Origin: Favolaschia claudopus
Lineage: Eukaryota; Basidiomycota; Agaricomycetes; Agaricales; Mycenaceae
Reading direction: 5' to 3'
DNA length: 64,000 nucleotides
Assembly (NCBI GenBank): GCA_037176885.1
Contig: JAWWNJ010000098.1
Location: 62,001-126,000, forward strand
In this document: one piece after another, positions 1 through 10,858 of the stretch
Layout: each line of letters opens with the position of its first letter
How positions within the stretch are numbered: position 1 is the first letter of the stretch
Program-made: the position numbers and the translations under genes
The notes under the pieces: model-generated
What the model was told of the DNA's origin: nothing
Seen by the model: only the letters and a program-made list of their open reading frames with translations
Database searches by the model: none

Positions 1-328
1 TCGGGAGTCCCAAATGCGCAATTGAAGGTACAATCGGCCGAGCCTGAGACGACGCGAGTGCTGTCGTGGGAAAAGTCCACGGAGGTGATCCAGCGGCTGT
101 GCCTGGCTGAAGGCCCCGCAACAATGGCCCCAGTGCGAGAATCCCATATGCGCAACGTACAATCTTTAGAGCCAGAGACGACGTGAAGGCTGTCATGAGA
201 GAAGGCAACGGATGTGACCCGCTCACTGTGCCCTCTGAAAGGGCCTCCAACCAGGCCTGCGCTGTCGGAGTCCCAAATGCACACTGTGCAATCTTCCGAG
301 CCAGAGACCACGAGGGTGCTGTCATGTG
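1..328 (-). pseudogene. WD40-repeat array fragment, left piece
   Basis: On the minus strand the sequence encodes degenerate WD40 units of the kind seen further right (SVAFSHDSTRVVSG followed by CTLRIWDSQTG), in pieces interrupted by stops and frame changes. In fungi such near-identical 43-aa repeats usually form the C-terminal sensor of NACHT/HET-type NLR-like proteins; no NACHT domain is visible here. The piece runs off the left edge of the window and is cut at 328 by the LINE insertion; the array resumes at 2664. Read as a dead remnant of a beta-propeller sensor gene. Confidence 0.75.
315..328. repeat. LINE target-site duplication, left copy
   Basis: The 14-mer GGTGCTGTCATGTG lies immediately left of the LINE body and is repeated exactly at 2664-2677, after its A-rich tail. 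It belongs to the WD40 sequence, where GGTGCTGTCATG recurs in every repeat unit. Confidence 0.9.
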
Positions 329-2348
329 TTCTACAGCGCAGAATTGCTGGAGATGTTCAAGCCGAAACGGGACCCGGCGAGTGCTTTTCCTGCCCCCGAT
401 GATCATACTGAAGTTGCCTTGATTATGTACGTAGACGACGGGAAAATTTACGTCGCCTCCGAATCACTGGAAACAAATGTACGACTACTACGGAAGGCCT
501 ATATCAAAATTCGCACAACTCTGGGCAAGTGGGGACTTGCAATCGATGACGCCAAACGCGAATTGATGCACTACACGGGCCGCAAGAAGGGAAAAAACAA
601 GACACCCTTTGCGAATCCCGCTATCCGCCTTCTGGACGCCGACGGCTCCGAGTCCACCATCGTCGCGTTCGACACAATTAAATGGCTCGGCATACACCTC
701 GATAAACAACTCAACTTCAGTCACCACGTAAAGACGATGGCAGCCCGGGCTGAAAACACAGTGAATGGGATCTCGGGGGCTTTCAAACACAGTCAGAGGC
801 CTTTCGCAAGCCCACCTACGTCATCTATACAAGGCATGTGTCGTTCCCGTTTTATCTTACGCTGGCGCAGCATGGTGGACCGGAAAGAAAGACCACGAGA
901 AACAACTAGAAAGGGTGCAACGTCGAGCATTGCGGCTCATTTGCGCAGCGTTCAGGACCTCGCCGATCAACGCATTGGAGATTGAAGCGTCGATCCCACC
1001 CATACGCCTGGCGATGGATGAAGGGAATAGACGGGCGGCAATCCGCTTTAACAAGCTGAGTAAAAATAGCCCTGTCATCCAACGGCTTCCTGATGTTTGG
1101 CGGGGAGGAAGAGCCCCTTCCTTCCCACCACCACTTCCAGTACGACCGAGAAACTCAAAGAGCAAAGTGAACATGCGCAAGTCCACGCAACTCCAAAGAG
1201 TGGCCGAATCAACATCAGCAAATGATGAACGCATCTTCCCGTACCTCACGGAACCATGGCGGCGCACGAAGGAGGACTTTGGGGGTCGATTGCGCGTGTC
1301 AGGAACGGCGGGGGAGGAGAAAGAGGAAGCGGCAAAAGCACACAAACAAAAGATAAGTAAATTCAGCTCTTCCCCGCACCACCTTCTGGTCTATTCCGAC
1401 GGCTCGCAACGCGCCGTACACCGTGTGCGTAGGGTGGGAGCAAGAGCCGTCATCTACCATGAAAATAAAGAAGTCTTTGCAAAAAGCTTTGGCCTTGGCA
1501 GCCGAGCCGAGGTGTACGACGGCGAAATTACAGGCTTGCTGTTTGGAGCGGCAAAAGCCATCTCCATTGCCGCCGCCAACCCGCAGATAAAAGAGATTCA
1601 CTTCTTCGCAGATAATGTGTCTGCTATCAACACCATCTGCGACCCAAAACCCAGAGCGGGCCAACTTTCTGCACATGTATTCCACAAAAGAATCTGTGCC
1701 TTCCTCAACGCCGACCCAGAACATAAAGTCGAGATTGGGTGGTCGCCAGGCCACTGCGACATCGTTGGGAACGAACGTGCAGACGCGCTGGCGAAAACCG
1801 GAACGGAACTCGCGGCGCCACCTGGAGGAACCCGCTCGCACGCACTCAGGAAATCGAAAGAGAAAGTCCACCGGTCCTGGGTCAAGGAATGGAAGTCCGC
1901 ACAGAAGACGGGGAGCTATGCCATGGCAAACCGCTTCGCCCCTTCCCTAAAACCGACCCCGCATTTTACGGCGTTGTCGAGAGAAGTCTTTGGGCGGGTT
2001 ACACAGTGTCGGATCGGACACTGCTTCTCAGGCGAGTACTACAGCCGCTTTGTGCCATCCGAGAACGTTGACTGCCCCTGTGGAGAACCCTTCCAGTCGC
2101 GCGAACATCTGCTTCGCGAGTGTCCTCGCTATGAGGACCAACGGCACATCCTCAAAAAAGTCTCTAGGGACATATCCCTGCCCGAAATACTGGGCACTCA
2201 AGACGGAATTTCAGCACTAGCTGAGTTCTTAGAGGTGTCCGGAGCATTCACAAAAACGGGTCTACCCCGTATGCCGCAAGAACTCCCAATTTACGAAGAC
2301 GAACCGGAACCTCCAGACGATTTGTCTGATGTAGAGGAAATGGGCTGA
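329..2348 (+). pseudogene. LINE reverse transcriptase / RNase H ORF2, truncated and frameshifted
   Basis: The first frame (to about 770) carries the RT active-site strand MYVDDG and the downstream thumb region (IKWLGIHLDKQLNF). The reading frame then shifts near 765-785, and the remaining approximately 520 aa continue in another frame: LRHLYKACVVPVLSYAGAAW, then RNase H with its acidic residues in YSDGS, AEVYDGE and FADN and the GNERADALAK helix, then a C-terminal finger (CPCGEPFQSREHLLRECP). The start lies inside the RT domain because the element is 5' truncated, so there is no real initiation codon. The frameshift plus truncation make it non-functional; a single sequencing indel could explain the shift but not the truncation. 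Confidence 0.85.
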
Positions 2349-2663
2349 GCGCAAGGGTCGTGCGCACACAGACCTGTCCAACAGTGGCATCGAAACACCA
2401 TCCCGACACCATTTCGGCACACCCGTCCCACCCTATACCCTTCCCTTTCATGTACATTTCCTTTCACTCATGCGCTATGGTCTTATGTTTATGTTTCCGC
2501 TAATACCCTCGAAACCCCAAACTTGACTCCCACCCTCACACGACTATACTACACATCCTTCGGACACTTCCATCGCACAACACCTTTATTTATCGCCTCC
2601 GGGCACCGCGTCTTAGTAGATCGTGTACTTGTTGCGGTATAAAAATGCAGAGACAAAAAAAAA
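329..2663 (+). mobile_element. 5'-truncated non-LTR retrotransposon (LINE) inserted in WD40 array
   Basis: A 2335-bp insert with the hallmarks of target-primed reverse transcription: exact 14-bp flanking duplication, an A-run at its 3' end (2655-2663), a coding body carrying the C-terminal part of an RT followed by RNase H and a Cys-rich finger, and loss of the 5' part (endonuclease, ORF1 and most of the RT). The order RT-RNase H-finger fits the I/Tad group of fungal LINEs. The stretch 2349-2654 is 3' untranslated sequence. The exact duplication argues for a fairly young insertion into an already repetitive gene. Confidence 0.88.
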
Positions 2664-2677
2664 GGTGCTGTCATGTG
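2664..2677. repeat. LINE target-site duplication, right copy
   Basis: Exact second copy of the 14-mer found at 315-328, directly after the element's A-run. Confidence 0.9.
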
Positions 2678-2773
2678 AGAAGGCCACCGACGTGATCCAA
2701 TCACTATGCCCCAGCGATGACAACGCCAGTCTGAGAGTCCCAGATGCGCAGAGTGCAATCAGCCGAGCCGGTG
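2664..2773 (-). pseudogene. WD40-repeat array fragment, middle piece
   Basis: About one WD40 unit on the minus strand, contiguous in sequence logic with 1-328 once the LINE is removed. It is cut at about 2773 by the foldback insertion; array sequence resumes at about 3727. Confidence 0.7.
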
Positions 2774-3726
2774 TGGAAGAGGGGTATGGACGGTAGGTAG
2801 AATTTCCTATTTACCGCTTTGTTCCCTTTACCTCGCCGGCTGTCGCCTATTAGACGATCTGTTTGTTGTGTCAGTAGATAGCCAAATAATTACCTTTCTT
2901 TGAGCCCGTACCACCACCATCGACACGTAGTGTTGCCGCGAGCCGAGCCGAGTCGAGCTCCACCTCGAGGTAGCTCGCTCCAAAAAGGTAATTTGTGATA
3001 CAGCTATCTACAAAACACTGGAGCGCTCCGAAAAAAAGTTCCCATTGATGCGATGACGTCAATTACCATATGAGGTAGGCACTGCCGGATCCATTGCGTC
3101 GACGGCTGGCGCGTCAGGGCGGGGCGACCTCGTGTTGCAGCCTAGGCGGCCATGGTAATCAGGAGCCGCTTGTGCAAGAGGGATGTAGCGGAAGGTATTG
3201 TAGGGCATGGTAGGCCAGAGAGACGTTCCAGGAGCAGTGACGAAAGGGCGAGTGTCGTTGGAGAGAGTGGAGCGTGCTGGCCGAATTAGGCAGGAGCTGT
3301 GAAAACCGTTGTGTGAACTTTTTTTCGGAGCGCTCCAGTGTTTTGTAGATAGCCGATAATATCAGGCCGGAAAAGGCAGCCATTACCTCTTTGGGGCAAG
3401 CTACCTCGAGGTGGAGCTCGACTTGGCTCAGCTCGCGGCAACACTATCGACACGACCAGTGACCGGAGTACCCCACCGAGGGCACGTCGCCAGTGAAGTG
3501 AATTCAATAGTGGAGCTGATCACTCCCTCAATCTCGTATTTCCGACCCCCCACGCGTATCTCGAGCCTTCACGCGACTTTCTCAATTTCTACCGACTTTC
3601 GTCTTCTACGCCCGAACGTGATTCTGGGGACAATCTTTTATATTTCTCTCCCACCTCTAACCGTACTACCGGACTTCCGACCCACCGATCCCTTCCACCA
3701 GGGAAGAACTCGATTCTACGTCACCG
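2774..3726. mobile_element. Foldback-type insertion with about 115-130 bp inverted arms
   Basis: Array sequence is interrupted by about 950 bp containing an inverted repeat: left arm about 2928-3041, right arm about 3316-3447. The arms share CTCCACCTCGAGGTAGC and CTACAAAACACTGGAGCGCT, and the 275-bp loop between them shows no gene. On both sides of the interruption the host reads CCGG, so a short target duplication is possible but not proven. No open frame with a recognisable domain lies inside, so this would be a non-autonomous element. Outer limits are inferred from where WD40 similarity stops and resumes. Confidence 0.6.
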
Positions 3727-4810
3727 GATACGACGCGGGTGCTGTCTGGGGAAAAGTCCACCGAGGATATACTTATGGCGACTGTGCCCTTCAAATGGCC
3801 CTGCGGAAAGGGCGCCAGTCTCGGAGTCCCACAAGAGTCCCAGATCCGCACCATGCAATCATATGAGCCTGACACGATACGGGTGCCGTCATGGGAGAAG
3901 GCGACCGAGGTGATCCGGTTGCGATGCCCATCAAAAGGCTCGGCAATGGCAGTCTTGGTCAGCGAGTCCCAGATGCGCACTGTGCAGTCCCCGGAGCCGG
4001 AGACTATGCGGGTGCTGTCGTGGGAGAAGGCCACCGAGGTGATCCAGTAGCTGTGCCCTATAAATGGGCCGGCAACGACGACTCCGGTCTGGGAGTCCCA
4101 GATGCGTAGAGTGCAGTCGTTTGAGCCGGAGACAACGCGGGTGCTGTCATGGGAGAAGGCCACCGAAGTTATCCGCTCGGTGTGTCCTTTGAAGGGCATT
4201 GCCGCGATGGCTCCGGTCTGGGAGTCCCATATACGTTACGTATTAGCGTGCAATCGCCCGAGCCGGAGGCGACATGCGTGCTATCATGAGAAAACGCCAC
4301 CGAGGTGACCACGTCTCAAATGGCCCTGCGACTTGCCTGCGACAATGGCGCCTGTCTGAGAGTCCCAGATGCGTAGAGTGCAATCTTCAGATCCAGAAAC
4401 GACGCGGGTGCTGTCATGAGAGAAGGCCACTGATGTGATCGGCTTGCTGTGTCCTTCAAAAGGCCCACCAATGACAGTGCTCGTTTTAGTGTCCCAGATG
4501 CGCAGAGTGCAATCTTCGGATTCAGAGACGACGCAGGTGTTGTCCTGTGGGAAGGCCACCGATGTGATCCGTTTGCAGTGCCCTTTGAAGGGCTTCAAAA
4601 CCAGAGCTCCTGTTTGGGAGTTCCAGATGCGAATAGTGCAGTCTTTAGAGCCAGACACAACATGGGTGCTGTCATGGGAAAAGGCCACCGACGAGATCCA
4701 GTCACTGTGCCCTTCAAATGGCCCAGCAACGATGGCACCAGTCTGAGAGTCCTAGATCCTCACCATACAATCATATGATCCTGAGACGATTTGGCTGCGG
4801 TCATGGAAAT
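3727..4810 (-). pseudogene. WD40-repeat array, main piece
   Basis: Roughly eight WD40 units of about 43 aa on the minus strand, in two open stretches (4688-4284 and 4199-3666). Typical units read GHTERITSVAFSHDSTRV then CTLRIWDSQTG; the structural GH dipeptide and the terminal WD/WN are kept in most. A frame break lies between 4284 and 4199, where GSxDCTLRIWD sequence degenerates, and the array stops abruptly near 4810 at a GC-rich tandem repeat, so no N-terminal effector or NACHT domain is attached. High unit-to-unit identity is typical of fungal NLR-type WD40 genes that evolve by unit exchange. No function can be expected from this locus. Confidence 0.82.
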
Positions 4811-4854
4811 TTGATTCATGTAGCGCGGGGGAGACCCCCGCGGACCCCCCTTGA

Positions 4855-4950
4855 CGCTCGCCGCTAGGCCCACTGCGTGGTGGTTGCGCTCGCCGCTGGG
4901 CCCACTGCGTGGTGCTACCGCTCGCCGCGGAGGCCCGCTGCGTGGGGCCA
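4855..4950. repeat. Tandem repeat, 32 bp x 3
   Basis: Three consecutive GC-rich units starting at 4855, 4887 and 4919, each opening CGCTCGCCGC and containing GGCCCACTGCGTGG (third copy diverged). They sit where the WD40 array ends, next to GGGGGAGACCCCCGCGGACC. Confidence 0.8.
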
Positions 4951-5064
4951 GATAATATTTTAAAGCGTCGGGGCGGTATTTTCAAGCTAATTACGTGCTG
5001 TGATCTACATCATTTATCTTGATGTGCCGATGAGCCGAGTCCCACTATCAGAGCTCAAGTGTTT

Positions 5065-5340
5065 CTATCCGAGCATCCGAGTGCCACTATCAGCCTTTTT
5101 CCGGAGTTTACCCGAGTCCCACTCCCATCCTTTTGGCCATTCCTCGTTACTCGGCGAATGAGGCGGGAAGGCAGGGCGGGACGGTGAGCGGCGCCAGTGA
5201 GATGATGACCTGGCACAGATCCCGTCGGTTGCTGCTGCCGGATTCAATCTATAATTCCGCTTGGCGTAGCCCCAAACCATCTCAATGGGATTGAGCTTGG
5301 GAAGGAAACTTTGTAGTTTGCACAAGCATCCTCCAAACAT
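5065..5340 (-). pseudogene. DDE_3/Tc1-like transposase, C-terminal fragment
   Basis: The frame contains LPKLNPIEMVWGYAKRNYR, the signature around the third catalytic acid (the E of NPIE) in the DDE_3 superfamily of transposases common in basidiomycetes. Everything upstream of this motif is missing and the residues after NYRLNPAAATDG look like unrelated read-through. It is therefore a short dead fragment. No terminal repeats could be assigned to it. Confidence 0.65.
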
Positions 5341-6075
5341 GATTTCACTGCTGCAAAATCAGGCTGATCGAATAGCATGCGCCGCATACAACAGCTTTCT
5401 GACTTAGCATCAGTGCATTTGAATGACCCGCATTCAAAGTTCTTTTTTTTTCAGGTCCTGCTGGGAGAGATTACCGAGGAGACTAATAGAGGGTTGGTGC
5501 AAAGCGACAAATATGACCAGTGGAATGTTTCAAGAAATGGTGCCTTCAAGGTATCTTCAACTGAGTAAATGCGTGAAGACCGGGAACACAACGATATCGG
5601 CAGCTTCGCATCATCATTTCATAGCGACATTGGTGATGGCCAATTTTAATTGAATTTATTTTGTCGTTTTCTCTGACCTACGTCTGCAGAAAGAATTCAG
5701 ATTCAGACTAGGTTATATGCCTAGATGCCTCAAAATTCATAATTACAAACCACAAAGCAGTCGCTAAACCACGAACGCTAACCAATATCAGTGTCAAAAC
5801 CTCGGACTGCAACCCAAGGGGCTACAATGATAAGAAATTTCTATAATTTCGGACCAACAACTCAAGGTTTTCATATAGTAGGTAGTTTGGAAACGGTAAT
5901 ATAGACTATAACGAGAGAGGAAAAGAAGGTTAAGTATCGCGCAAGGGAATGGAAGTTTGAGGAGTAACAGTATCAAATGTTTGATATGGAAGGGGAAGGA
6001 AGGGGAAGAGGGAGACATAGGGTGGGTATGAATCAAGGATGAAGAATACAGAAGAATAAAAGAGAGCGGAGAGGA
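5341..6075. other. No gene recognised
   Basis: AT-richer intergenic DNA with no convincing frame. The right part (about 5790-6075) directly follows the LINE ORF1 remnant on the minus strand and may be its 3' untranslated sequence. Confidence 0.5.
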
Positions 6076-6912
6076 TTAACGAGGGGATTGTATGTACGGG
6101 AGAGGGTGGATCGACGACTTATCTAAAGCCTGGTGAAGGTCCTTCATGCGCTCCGCCAGAGTTACCGCCAACTCTTTCCGACGCGGGCAGGCATACGAAT
6201 CTGCGCGGTGCTTTCCACCGCAATTGAGGCATTCCACAGGGCCAGAACATTGGGAGGTGTCGCCGTGAGGATGGTCCGCCGAGGGCTTCGCACATATGCT
6301 GCAAGATGGCTTCTTGACGTTGCATCGAGCCTTGGTGTGTCCGTATTTGTGACATCCCCAGCACTGGGAGATGCGAAGATGCGACGGTGGGACTAGTGGA
6401 ACACAGGATGATGCGGCCGCGTGAGAGCGCAAGATCGACCTTTTCGCGTGACTGGAGAAGGAAATATACAGAACCGGCACGTTTTGGCTTACGCCCACTG
6501 GCCACGATGGCGGCTGTCTGCGATTCGGAAGGCGGGCGATTGACCCAAGTTGGGAGACTGGTGACTGGGCCCAAATCTGGATTCCGGATCTCAAACTCGC
6601 GCTTCAACTCTCCCATGTCTGCAACCTCATCAAACGGCACTCCGTTCACCTGAAGGTGGCCATGTAATGCTACCGGCGCAACGCGGCCGCCAGGCAAGAT
6701 CGCAGGACCCCAGCGAGACCACTCCTTGCTGAGTATGTCAGTAGCCAACGCAGATCCAGGTACAAGAAAGATGCTGGTGCTGCTTTGCTTCTTTGCGAAG
6801 AGTAGGCTAGGGAGGGACAAGGAAGCGAGGTGTTTATTGACAGTGGCGGGGTAAGGCGCATTGAAGAGGGGTGGGACGTCACCATCAAAGCGAACGAGAA
6901 TTTTGGGAACAG
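6076..6912 (-). pseudogene. LINE ORF1 (gag-like, CCHC knuckles) remnant
   Basis: Reading from about 6912 down, a frame gives VPKILVRFDGDVPPLFNAPY, then a gag-like body (DILSKEWSRWGPAILPGGRV) to about 6400, where the frame shifts. The second frame carries three cysteine/histidine knuckles: CWGCHKYGHTKARC, CSICAKPSADHP...C and CLNCGGKHRADSYAC. This order is typical of ORF1 proteins of fungal Tad/I-type LINEs, nucleic-acid chaperones that bind the element RNA. The 5' end is lost (an in-frame TGA lies at about 6913) and no ORF2 follows, so the copy is doubly truncated and frameshifted. It differs clearly from the two ORF1-only elements at 11989 and 42474. Confidence 0.75.
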
Positions 6913-7312
6913 CGCATCAGCAATACTTACTTAAGTACGTGGCACACGTGTGAGAACATTTACTGTGAGAACATTTACGCCCTGGGCGGCGGCCTGCTCA
7001 TGACGGGCCGGGATGCAGTTTTACCTGGGGCCCAGCCAATTTGCGCGTGTCCCAGCAGTCACATTTTGAACGTTTTCCACAGATCCCAAGCCTGCAGACG
7101 AGACTGCGAGAAAATACTGCTCCTGTGGAATTCATTATGATCATTAGAATGAAAGCGATGGAGAGAGAACACACCAACGATAGGCTTTAAGCTGACAATG
7201 TTGGTTCTGGGAACCGGTCTCGCCGTTTGGGAGACAGCCTTCACACATCATGGTAAGTTACTTTGCAATCTAAGATGAAGATCATGTAATGTACATCTAA
7301 TGTATCTACTCA
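6913..7312. other. No gene; short direct repeat
   Basis: The 14-mer GTGAGAACATTTAC occurs twice in tandem (6950-6963 and 6965-6978). Otherwise nothing coding is visible. Confidence 0.5.
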
Positions 7313-8128
7313 TGGTGCGGTTAACTTAGTCACCACCAATTGCTGACAACCGTTACTCCTCACCCAAAAAAAACCCAGATTTTCTATTCCTCTTGTAGAA
7401 ACACTCTGTTCAGTGAGAGGAAACTTTTCCCAAGACCAATTAATATTTGGTGCAAAAATGGGGGAGTGTGATGCGAGTCGTTTCGGCGGCTTCTTGGGAA
7501 AGAGGGAAGAGGGTGACCTGTGCTCTTGAGGCACAGAGGTCGGGAGCTGTGGGACGAGCGCGTTGTGAGCGCTCGCCATCGTTGTATCCCAGTGACGAGG
7601 GACCGTGTTACCCTCGATCGGAGCCCCTGCAACACCGGGGCCGTGGAGTAGTTAGACGCATACTCAGGCAAGCAGGGGGTCCAACCGAGAGCTGTGGTTC
7701 GCAGCATGAATATCTTAGTCTTCACACATCGTAGTAGATTGCAAAGTAAAGATTGTATTATGTAATGATGACAAGCGGAATATAAGGTATCAAACGTGTA
7801 AGTAAGTAATATAATAATATGTACCCGTCACAGGGAGTAATTCAATACTCAGTCGACCAAATTGGGACTCCCTGCCACATAACCACCACATGGGTGCACA
7901 CAGGCTTGTTCACGTCTTCATGTACTCTCGTGAGTATCCAAATAATGATGTCTTGCTCACTGCAGCACCAAACATGGAATATTTTGAGAATCCTGGCACA
8001 CAAAATTTGCCGTTTTTGTTCCGTTTGGGGGGCATGTTGTGACCGGCGAGGTACATCCCAGCAAAATTTTTGGCTCCTGTGGATTTGAGAGTGGGGCAAC
8101 TTTGGTGGTCACTAAGTTAACCGCACCA
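7313..8128. mobile_element. 816-bp non-autonomous TIR element (TGGTGCG family)
   Basis: Terminal inverted repeats of about 27 bp: TGGTGCGGTTAACTTAGT then CACCACCA on the left, the reverse complement on the right with one mismatch. TA follows on the right; the left flank reads CA, possibly a mutated TA. No transposase frame is present. Termini with the same layout (TGGTGCG, spacer, CACCACC) occur at 44057-44518 and as a lone end near 37373-37399. Confidence 0.8.
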
Positions 8129-8493
8129 TACAGAGATGTGAGATAAGTAAGATTTGAGATAAAAGATATTTGAGTAAAGTAATGGCCACGGGCCGCGTAA
8201 GTACTATTCAGCAAGAAAATATGTGTGTATCACACACAGTGAGCCTGGCTCACAATTTGAAACAAGATCTACTTATTTGGAACTCTTCAACGATAGATAG
8301 GTGATCAGGACATGACAATATTAATGTCACCCCACAAATAGACGACTGAATAGGTACTTATCTTAGCCTGGCCTGACGGGTTGCCGTATTTTGGAGGCAG
8401 TCAACACTAGAGGAGTACTCAATCAACCAGATAGAGCTCGAAGCAGCCAAGAATGACAGAAGAATAGTGTGGTCATTCAGGAGAAGCCGTTGT

Positions 8494-9945
8494 AGCTTCA
8501 ATTATTGCAGTTTGCAAATATATTGGCACAAGGGGCGCTCAATTCTTAGCTCGTCAGCTCGTCTCGTCCGTAAAATATCGATTTTTTGATGAGGGGATCA
8601 AAATTTGATGGGAAGTGGAGAGAAATGCGGAGTGGGATCAGCAGCTCATCAGCTCATCATGCAATTAAATAATTTCTGGGACGAGACGAGCCGACGAGCT
8701 AAGAATTGAGCTCCCCTACAGCCGCATTTTGATAGAATTTTGAGGCGCTACAGTATATGATTTATTCCTCCCTCAATTCCGAGTGGATTCCTTTGAGACC
8801 ATAACCAAAATTCACCGTTTTGCGAGGCGCATCCAGCCATACCAAATTTGTAGCGAAATACGCGAATCTCAAAATCTCAATATCCTACCAACAGCTGTTC
8901 GGCGCGTGAAATTACGCCGTAAAATCAGGGCGCTTTGAGAGAAAGTCCAAGGTAGAAAGTGTTCATATACCTATCGGCTACATACCTGTCAAGTTTGAAA
9001 CAAAACGGGGGCGGATTGACGCGCCCGCGATGCGTCGAAGAAGCTCATCATTTGGTTATGATGATCCGCGGTCACTTGGGATGCTTTGCCTCTTTCTTCC
9101 ACCCTCTTAGGCCTCTGTCGGTCCGCGAGCGCTTCAGACTACTTAAGAGGGCACCGGGAGACCCGTTCCTTGTTGGATTTGCCTAGTGTATCTTTTATGC
9201 AAAGGAAGGAAGCAACAATACGCTATCTATTCGGCCGTAGTACCAAGATTTGTCCAAGACTCTGGGGTCGAACATGGAAGCCAACCTTCAAGGCATTCTG
9301 CAGAATCTGCAATCAAGCTTGGGCCCTTTCTCGATGTCTTGGAGCGCCCCGTAGATCATGAAGAGGCTCTTACCTACTGAGATGCCGCCAGTGGTACCTT
9401 GAACGGGGTACACTCAGTGGCCCTGGTGTGTCACTACAAGGTGTTGTTCCTCAAAGCTCCGCTAAGCGTGGACCCAGAGCGTTGAGCAGGCATTTGGGGT
9501 ACGCTATTGACCTTTGAGCAAGCAGCCCTTTCTTCCTGCACTGAGCTTTCGCGGTGGCAACCCGTCCGATCAGCGCATTGATTGGCCTTCTTCGACGCGT
9601 CGCGGCCGCGTCAATCCGCCCTCATTTTGTTCCAAACTTGAGAGGTGTGTAGCCGGGAGGTATTCAAACAGTTTATACCTTGAACTTTTACCTCAAAGCC
9701 CCCTGATCTCACCGTGTAAATTCACGCGCCGAACGGTTATTGAAGGATATTGAGATTTTTAGACACGCGTATTTAGCTATAAATTTGGTATGGCTGGATG
9801 CGCCTCCCAAAACGGTGAATTTTGGTTATGGTCTCAAAGGAATCCACTCGGAATTGAGGGAGGAATAAATCATATACTGTAGCGCCTCAAAATTCTATCA
9901 AAATGCGGCTGTGCCAATACATATGCAAACTGCAATAATACAAGC
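8494..9945. mobile_element. Long-arm foldback element, about 1.45 kb
   Basis: Two inverted arms of about 340-370 bp at roughly 85% identity by eye. Left arm 8494-9050 (with a 187-bp MITE inside), right arm about 9575-9945; shared landmarks include ATTATTGCAGTTTGCA near the ends, CAGCCGCATTTTGATAG, and GGGCGGATTGACGCG at the inner edge. The central 500 bp has no recognisable gene, so the unit looks non-autonomous. Its transcript could form a long duplex. Confidence 0.82.
8531..8717. mobile_element. 187-bp MITE, 3-bp target duplication
   Basis: Ends AGGGGCGCTCAATTCTTAGC and, in reverse complement, AGGGGAGCTCAATTCTTAGC; the inverted similarity extends about 40 bp. ACA flanks both sides (8528-8530, 8718-8720), and the undisturbed opposite arm of the host element reads GGCACAGCCGC across the same site, so the empty site is visible in this very window. 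Confidence 0.9.
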
Positions 9946-10858
9946 CGTGTTGTAACATGGAGCTGGAGAGCTCTATGACTCTGGTCGCCATTCCCATTTA
10001 CCTGCCCTTCCTACCGCGCAACGTCTCTGGATGCTCACAAAGCACGATTTTCGAGTGAGACAGCTTCGAATAGACTTCTGCAGTTCTTGACTTTTGGCGC
10101 AAATTCAGAGGCTTCGCTGAAACAATCGCCGCACCTTCCAAGCCCAGTCCGACCCTCTGCACCACGTGAACCTCTTGGAGAACTCAGCAATGATTTCTTG
10201 GATGCTTAGGGGCTCGTCCAAAAGGACAAGTTTCAGGAGGAATGGCCATGTCCATATTGCCGGTTTTCTGAAGGTTGGGCCCTCAGGATCTAACAATGCC
10301 CTGGATACTGTAAGCGGTGGCAATGTTAGGACAAATTTAAAGGTTGTGTTTACCATAGCCCACGTGTCAACGGGGCGCAAAGTTTGATGTTGGTTGTGAG
10401 ATCCAGCTGCAAATTACTGCATTTCGATTCCATGTTTCCCCTCCAAACTGCAACAGCGAGCGATGAACGGTTGGAATAACAGACCGGCGTCGCTTCTTCA
10501 ATGGCACGAGTGCCGTAGCTTGGCAAAGGCTCCGAGAACAATCTGAAAAGCCAGTCCTCTGTGGTAAATAATCAGCACAAGTTGGGTGGATTGGGATTAT
10601 GTATTTACATACCCGGGACCTGCGAATTTCCTCCCACTGAAGACCAAGCGTCTGAGTTAGAGGCTGACGATGCAGGCTCGGAGTCCGCTATCGTATTGGA
10701 CATGCAGGGCATGTCAATAGTCTCCCAGGAATAGTCATTAGTCTGTAACAACTCTGTCCAAGCTGTCAAATAGATGCGCTGTAGCTTATGCCTTCAAAAT
10801 CAATGGGACTCCTACAGCAATGTTCATCGGCGGGGACTGCATGTGCATGTTAGTATTA
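9946..10858. other. No gene recognised
   Basis: Short frames on both strands without domain-like sequence. Nothing supports a gene or a mobile element. Confidence 0.5.
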
